A stretch of 64,000 bases of DNA from Diphasiastrum complanatum (lineage: Eukaryota > Streptophyta > Lycopodiopsida > Lycopodiales > Lycopodiaceae). A program made the translations under genes and the position numbers. The notes beneath the pieces are model-generated. The model searched no databases, was not told the DNA's origin, and saw only the letters and a program-made list of their open reading frames with translations. The first letter of the stretch is position 1. Each line of letters opens with the position of its first letter. Below, in pieces: positions 56,725-64,000 of the stretch. The DNA lies in the NCBI GenBank assembly GCA_029204225.1, contig CM055092.1:87222537-87286536 (forward strand), read 5' to 3'.

Positions 56725-59700
56725 AGTTATATGCGAGTACCTACCATTGAGAATTTCGTTGCAGTGACAAGGATAGCAATTCAAAGATGAAAATTTGCAA
56801 ATGAACAGATCACTCAGAAATAGGATTGATACATCTACGACCTGTACACGGCGGAAACACAGACTTCTACCACCTTAAAATCGTAGAGGAAAAAATATAC
56901 GAAACCAATTTTGAAAGATACAACTGCAAAATAGACCTCATCAAGAAATATATTAAAACCACTTCAATTGCAACATCTCCGTGTTCCAACAGTCGTTTAA
57001 GCCTCTTGCACACAAACTTAGTCCAGGAGCATAAACGCATTCGGTCGTAGCTTAGTTATGAAAATCTCCTAAGAAAGCGTTATTGTGAAAAAAGACAACG
57101 TAGAAATATTTTGAACTTGTTTGGGCTTCTATGTACGAAATGATGTTCCTGGATCCATGCTAACCAAGAACAGTAGCCTGCCATCACTGTCCAGATCTTC
57201 CCCCAACTCACTTCTGCTTCTCATTATCTGGAGAAAATGGTCATGTACGTGGATACATCCCAAAGTTAAACTTCCAAATATACATACTTCCACCTGAACA
57301 ATGAGATAATCATCGTGAGTGCGTTGACAGTTTCTTAAATTGGTATATAAACATCAGCCATTCAATTTTAGTAAACATAGGAATCGACTTTCTGCTAGCA
57401 AAGGACACCTGTTGGTGTTTATCTATAAACGTATACAGTTTAATCACGAGTCTGGAGACACTTTTGAGACGCATGCTACTTGTATCGTAGACAACATTTT
57501 CTTTAATCTGTGCCTCACTAGTAGTTTCAAACATTTACTCGTTGATCAACTGCTGTCGTCTGAAATATCAACTCGTTGAGCAGCTGGTATCCGATTTCGA
57601 GTTGGAAACAAGGGAACCTGGAAATGTGACATTGATATCAAACGTTAACAAAGCATGCTTAGCATAGATTGCGAGAGGTTCATTCTAAGGCCAAGGTGTA
57701 CAAAGTTATCATCAGTGTTAGTGTCAAGCAAAACGGGACCGTGTTGGTGCTTACATCAGCAATCTGCTTCACTCCACTCCATATGTAGCGCTTTGGGTCA
57801 TCCAGTTCATGGCATTGCTATGCCTAGCTCTGATTATGAAGCCTGCCCACGCTAAGGTAAAGTGTTTCCTTTTGTTATAGCTTAGTTTCTTCCCCGTATG
57901 GTTCAGATGTTATTAGGGGTACTCACGATATGCAAATAGAAATGCAGTGACTACAGTCTGTTGTATCATAATTTATCTCATGTATACAAAGCGTTATTGA
58001 TCTTTAACGTGTTTTCTTGACCTATTGCATTTCCTTCCATGTTATGTCTGTTGCTTCATCATAACCATTGTTAGAGTTATGTGCAGCAAAGATCTAGCAG
58101 ATTGGGCAGTGGCCAGCGAGCAACTGTTGCACACTGCTGGTGTCTACATTAAAAGATTAATTTTCATAATCAAGTAATATATTTACATGTCGAGAGAAAA
58201 AGAGAGAATAGAGAAAATGATCGTAGGTAAGCTCGTTACAATGTATTAACCCAGAAACGTTTAGGTCGAGCTCTGTTTTTTCCCTTGTAGTACCCGCCAA
58301 GAAGAGGATAACCCAGATTGTTACACTGGGCGTGGATTGGTCACGTCAACGAGGGTAAACCCATATTGCTTGACATCAACAACAGTAAACACAGAAAAAT
58401 AGTTAACAATGCTAGTTCAGGCTACTGGATGTACGTAAGAAGGTATCAAGATTATGCAAAAAACAAAAACAAGAAGTTATCAAGACATTTGATTGAAAGG
58501 CATGGTCATTGACTGGTTTTAGGACATAGAAAGATGGGGATGCAAGTTTAATGCCACGGTCTAGATTCCCCTGTTTCCATTCAAAACCGGACACCAGAGG
58601 TTAGATACAAACGTGTATTCGGCCTGAACAATCTTCGCAGATAAAGTGTCAATTCGCGATGAATGAACTGCTCTTGTATGCATGGTCCTCAGATTTCCTT
58701 CACAACGAGTGTATAAACTAAGCCGCCTCAGTTTCTGTAGAAAGTATCACAATGAGAACTACATGGTCGGAATGAAAGACCTGGAAAAGCAAGCAACAAT
58801 ATATGATCCAAGTTTCCAACAAAACACACTATAATCATATTGCAAGCTCTTTAAGGGACTCCACTGCAAAGAAACAAACCATAAAACCGGCCATGAAATA
58901 GTGATCTCAACATAGCTACAATTGAAAGCACCCGTAAACATCAATATGATAAATTTGGACAATACTGTTGAAAATTCTAACGCTCAAACGATATTCCTTC
59001 AAACGTTCATAAGGTAGACTTCAATGCAAGAATGTTACATATCGACCTCCGTGATGATGTGAGTTTCCGCTGCTTTCAGCTTGCCATGATACATCACCTT
59101 TACACTTCCCATATAGAAAAATTTCAAATTGCTATCTACTTGAAATGCTATGGCACCTTTCACTATCCAAATGTAGAGAGTTTTTACAAAGTATTTCTAC
59201 AACGACTCATATCTTACAAAATATGTCTACATGACTCATATGCTAGTTTTTTTTTTCCGTCATGGTCCTTAATTCACCCATGTAATGCAACAACATTCAT
59301 GAGAGTTCATACTATTAAAATGCATCAAACATGTTTTATACTACTAATTAGCAAGTGTACAACATTCTTTACATACAATGCTTACAAACATGCCCAATCC
59401 AAGTCCCTTAGAGTTTAGAGCACAAGACTCTAGAATGTCAGTACATGGTGACTAAAATTTGAGCATGTGTCTTCCTGACCACACTGAATAAATACCCAAC
59501 TCACTTCAGTGCAACTGACATGTTTATTATTTGTTTTACAAGTTAATACTTAGTAGCTTAAAGATGCAAAGGTTTTGGATACATTTCAACTTTATCAGCT
59601 GTCTAATGTGACCCATGTATTTAATAATATACTAGCTTCTATACGCCCAAATTTCACACATCACATCTATAAGTACTCCAACCAAGATTGGAGTGCAAGC

Positions 59701-62700
59701 TTTGCAAGAAGACATTGTACTCAAAGGTAGGGTGTTCTTGATGACACATCAAGCACACATATCCAAATCATATATTTCATGAAGTAGTTTTCCAACTTAT
59801 GCACGAATGTTAGGAATCAGGATATGCTTTTTTGTTGATCCTCATGATATTAATCTTAATAACTTATAGTATCACATCACATCATTGACTCATATTCTAT
59901 GTGTAGATAGCAAAGGAAAAAATTGGCAAGCCTTATAATGGCGTGGAAGGCCACATACCTCTTGGACACTCCACTTTGGTACAATGGTGCCCCTCCGACT
60001 TGTCACTCTCAAGTAGCTGTCTCTAAGGTGGGAAGGAGTTTGGAAAGGCCCTTAAAGCATGGAGGAGGTCAGGGCTCACACATTAACGAAGAAATAGCTC
60101 GACTCCACCTTATCACACGTACATGTCCAAAAATTATGGAAGGAATAAAAATTCTATATGCTCTTGAGATAACAAAATACTAAAAAATGTAAGACCACGT
60201 CTATTATCATAATGACAATGTCTCTCACATAAAGTGCAAATTCCTTGGGACAAACAAATTGAATACAACAATTTGGAACACAAATCCTTCATGTCATGTT
60301 GACACCATGAGTGAAAAACGATGTTCTTCATCACCTGCTTGTCATCTGAGATCATTATACTAACATGTCATTAATGCACCAAATGCATATTTCTAGCTAG
60401 GGCAAGTTTTTGGAAATCTCAGCCAAACTTTTGGATACCTAAGTGCAGAAAGTGTAGCATATTGATATATTATCCTAAATAGAACAAACGGGTTAACTTT
60501 ATTAAACATCGTACGATTAAGTAGCAAAATCCAACAACCCATAGTTTAACTTCCAAGTTCAAATGTAATCAACCCATTTTGTAGGTATATTATTTAAGTT
60601 TATAAAACGGACAAGCATTTAATCAAATTTAACAAGGAAAACTTTTCATTGTTTTTCATCATTGCGCAATCAACAGCACGAAGAACGGCAAATGGTACAT
60701 TTGATAGATTATCAAATTGCCTTCAAATTTAATCAGCCAGAATTCGAAGTACGAACTTCGAAGTATCTAGAAATTCTTACGCTCATTATTTTTAATAAGA
60801 GGAGGTGGGAAAACCTGGCCTGGCCGCCTGGGCTCCTCGAATCTCTCACTGAAAAGGAGTGCGTGAAGCACTGAAGCTCTCCTGGAGAGTGGAAAAGATC
60901 TATAACCGTATAACGTGGCCTATTTTGTACCAAGATCCAAAATTGAACATGTCAAACGTTCTTTGGACTCTTGGAGCTGGGCTTCTAGACATTGGTACGA
61001 CCATACTGCGCTAAGAAGGGTTACGCAGGTGCCCTAGTTGTAGATAATACTATTCTTATTCACTAAAAGCAACAAGCTGTTTAAACGACGGCCCACAATT
61101 GTCAACCTACCAGTAAACGAGGCATTACCGATAGAGTCTAGACCCGAAAAAGAGAAGACACACAAGGTATCGCTATGCAAACCCCACCGGGCCACTGCGT
61201 TACTTTCGGCATCGTAGATCACTGATAACTTATAAGTGATGTTTCCTAGCTGACACCAGAAGAAACTCCAGATGCAGTACTGACTCACTCAGATAGCCAT
61301 TGGCCAAGCAAGCCTACTCCTCAAAAATAGTCAAGTTCACAACTTACAAAAGACAAGCATGCGTCACTTCTCATTTGCTGTCAAATACAACATGCCCTAA
61401 AGCGGAAATAGAATTCTAGAACACAAAGCAGACATCATCTATCAGTTCTTGTGACCTTGTCGGCTTGTCCTTATCTCGATCAGTTATTAGCTTTTGTGAA
61501 ATACGAAATGGCTTAAAGTGGAAACCGAAATAAAATAGTAAGCAGAGATGCATGACCCGAAGTTAAAAAATTTCCACTGCTTCGTAGGATGACGATCCTC
61601 CTCTATACGAACAGGTTACAGATCACGACGCTTCAAAGGAGTAGGGGCCAGGCCGCAGAAAAACCTTTGGGGGTTTGAGCCTATGTGTAGTCACAGCTAG
61701 CGATAGAGAAGATAAAGAGAGAAGAAATGAGCGCAATCGGTAGTTGCGCGTCCCGTGGATTAACTAGAAAGGGCAACTCCGGAGTCCGGAGGAGACCTTT
61801 GGGTCCATGACGTATCCTTACAACAAGGTTTAGTAACCTGACCACTCGTCACGTGGGCTTCAGAGTATCTTTCATTTGTATATTTACAGATAGGGAGGAC
61901 GTCATGTCAGTGTAGGTGATTACTCTTGTGAACACCAGAGTACCCATCTCGCCGTCGAAATTTCTCTTCGAAGTTTGCCCTTTCAGTATCAAAGGAAACA
62001 TGGTAATAGGCATATTTTGAATTTCCTGCATTGACCTGAGATAAGGCATTGTTTGACAAAATTAGTCGTGTAGGCTCCGCTGTGACGGTTAAAGAATTCA
62101 ATATCCTGCAATTTTTTTTGATTTATCGGTTTTTAAAATGCTTTGATTTATCCTGGATATTTATATTCATGACTTAATTTATTAACTCTATAAACTTATG
62201 TAATCCAAGTTTTGTAAGGATCTCATTACTTCACTATACACAAATTTACTTCATATAAAAATGACAAATATACAGTTCCATTCTCAAGAGATGTCGGCTT
62301 TCCCGGGTCTAAGTCTAGAGTCCCGACTCCCAGGGGCCAGAGTGTCACCCAGTCCCAAATTCAGGGTCCAAGCACCTTGAACAAAGTAAGGGTCGAATGG
62401 CCAGATGAAATCACACCAATTTGTTAAGTTAACAATGTTAATTGGCTAAAACCAAAATATATTTATAGAGCCTTTGTCAAATTGATAAATTATTGATTTT
62501 CAATAAATCTATAAAGAAATCGATGAAAAATGAAGCTTGAAATAAGAAAAACTAGTCAAGGGTAATAATAGGAGGAAAAAAACCCATTGTTTCAAGATAG
62601 AGCATGAGCATTGTGGTAAATTGACTTAATATTAGCAAAAGGACTCCACAATTATTAAACTAAGCATAGTCACAAAAAAGCCAACCACCAAGTGTCCTTT

Positions 62701-62929
62701 AGTTCAAATACATCAGCTTGAGATCGTAGAGACATAGTCTATAGCACTGATAGCTTATCCTAGATAATCCCTGCTAACCAGTGGTGGGGATAGATTTTCT
62801 AACGAGTCATGTGGTATGTTCCAACCGCAATGAGTTTCATCCCCCCTCCTATGTTCCAAGGCGGTAGGCGTTAATTGCTTACTAGGACTCGACAATGAGA
62901 AACAATTCATCAAGCTCAACGTCATTGCA
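56725..62929. other. Long region without recognised genes
   Basis: About 6 kb in which no ORF on either strand has a family signature. Base composition is closer to balanced than at 40-43 kb, with several GC-richer islands (about 60805-60900, 61600-61850). These could be untranslated or exon-poor parts of a gene, but no consistent splice chain was found. Confidence 0.4.
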
Positions 62930-63022
62930 AGTTAAAAATAATACAGAGGCTTCTTCTTTCCAACAATAATATGTCAGTTAAAAATACTACAGGGGACTTG
63001 TTCTTTCCAACAATAATATGTC
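62930..63022. repeat. 46-bp tandem duplication
   Basis: Two units beginning AGTTAAAAATA(A/C)TACAG and ending CTTTCCAACAATAATATGTC, followed by AGTTC where a third unit would begin. Confidence 0.85.
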
Positions 63023-63789
63023 AGTTCAATGCAAGTTTCTTTAGCACCCCACTCTATTTAAAAATAGGCTAACAAAAGATTTTCCATATATACACATGAA
63101 AGATATAAGTCAAAATACGGTGGCAAAAATGAGCTATTGAAATAATTCTCGAAGGACATATTTTCTTGTGATAAGTTTAGATATCGATAGCACCTAAGTT
63201 AAGAATCTTATATGTCCAAAAGTAGATTCTACTTCCATCTCATTCCTCATAATGTTAGCCAACATAACAAAGATACCTTAGTTTAGCATATCTCAACTGA
63301 CCATCTACAAACTATATGAAGCCAGATTTATGGAATAAGACTTTTTCATAAGGAAAGATTTGGACTAGCCTATGTCAAAAGATGCTTTCAAAGTATACAA
63401 TAAATGATTTCAACACATCACGAAAAGACCCCTGAAAGTGGATCTATTTTACAAAAGACTATAGCGCAGATTCTTTTAATGTATCATACTATGCAACATA
63501 GGCAGTGTTTTGAACATAGGAGAAAAACACAATGTCCATTCATTCCAAAACAAGAGCATAGTATAGACAAGATAGTTGATTTGTACCTCAGAGTTTTCTT
63601 TTGTTACCCTGATATCATCTCCTTTAAACCTCCTTCAAGTCACAAGTCCGAGGTTCGCGTTCTTCTTCCCTTTGCGTTATAGATTTCCGTTGACCTACAC
63701 GAGCTGATTCCTCAACCGCCCATACGAATTATGTGTCGGTCCCAACAATGTTGATAGAAGTAGTTTGTCTCAAAAAAGGCACTTTGAAT
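63023..63789. other. Intergenic, one unassigned ORF
   Basis: The frame 63404-63682 (92 codons) has no recognisable family. Otherwise nothing is seen. Confidence 0.35.
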
Positions 63790-64000
63790 CAACGTGTGAG
63801 CTATCGCTTTAAGTCAGGCATGAGTCACTATGAGCCACCATTGTACAGAATCGGGTATGAATGTATATGAGCCATCGCGAACGCAGCTAAGAATGGTTGT
63901 AAGTCAATGCTCCACAGTAAGAAAGAAAGCTATGTGAGCCATCGCTTAGAATCAAGCATAATTTCTATGAGCTTCTGCCCAGAATCAGAACTGGAATAGC
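63790..64000. repeat. Degenerate minisatellite reaching the window edge
   Basis: About five units of 35-60 bp share TATGAGCCA(T/C)CGC...(A)GAATCA(G/A)GCATGA: near 63810, 63838, 63868, 63928 and 63970. It continues off the right edge. Confidence 0.65.

Noticed and set aside
60600-61850. A host gene in the GC-richer island
   Set aside because: Short ORFs on both strands have no family signature and no consistent chain of splice sites was found.

Overview
This window is nuclear DNA of a land plant. It is AT-rich, gene-poor and packed with transposable elements. The evidence is Ty1/copia elements primed by initiator-Met tRNA, a plant-type hAT element with BED and DUF659 domains, CACTA (En/Spm) sequence, a cytosolic 25S rDNA fragment, and one spliced host gene for a chloroplast-type J-domain/ferredoxin protein. 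The long GA microsatellites and element density would suit a fern, lycophyte or gymnosperm, but that placement is inference.

Layout. 1-1041: possible short exons of an unrecognised gene. 1042-5303: decayed copia element, followed by a second copia LTR and primer site (5336-6072) holding a 149-bp GA repeat. 6400-7760: retroelement debris with zinc-knuckle remnants. 10140-10897: a short non-autonomous hAT element. 13704-18043: a GC-rich, intron-containing hAT transposon with a nearly readable transposase. 18701-23182 (minus): the host gene, seven exons whose lengths sum to exactly 314 codons. 24972-28309 (minus): copia element with two LTRs, primer site and polypurine tract but with gag, protease and integrase deleted. 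28768-33427 (minus): CACTA-like sequence carrying a cysteine-motif exon, a Pro-His-Ile-Asp repeat ORF, a SET-domain ORF and the N-terminal half of a TNP2 transposase. 34004-34946 (minus): 25S rDNA fragment. 35820-40658: a second, broken copy of the CACTA ORF1 region and a copia body in the mirror-image orientation. 45000-45951: divergent LTR with a minisatellite and a 203-bp GA repeat. 48950-53195: LTR fragments in both orientations, including a copia LTR whose end and primer site are tandemly duplicated. 54464-54926: a two-exon CACTA-accessory (Ptta/Transposase_24-like) remnant. 56017-56724: another LTR. 56725-64000: almost nothing recognisable, with minisatellites near the end.

The one convincing host gene is the J-domain/ferredoxin protein. 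The most unusual content is the SET-domain ORF embedded in CACTA sequence between ORF1-like exons and TNP2, with a second partial copy nearby. The rest documents copia families at different stages of decay that share LTR minisatellites and leader sequences.
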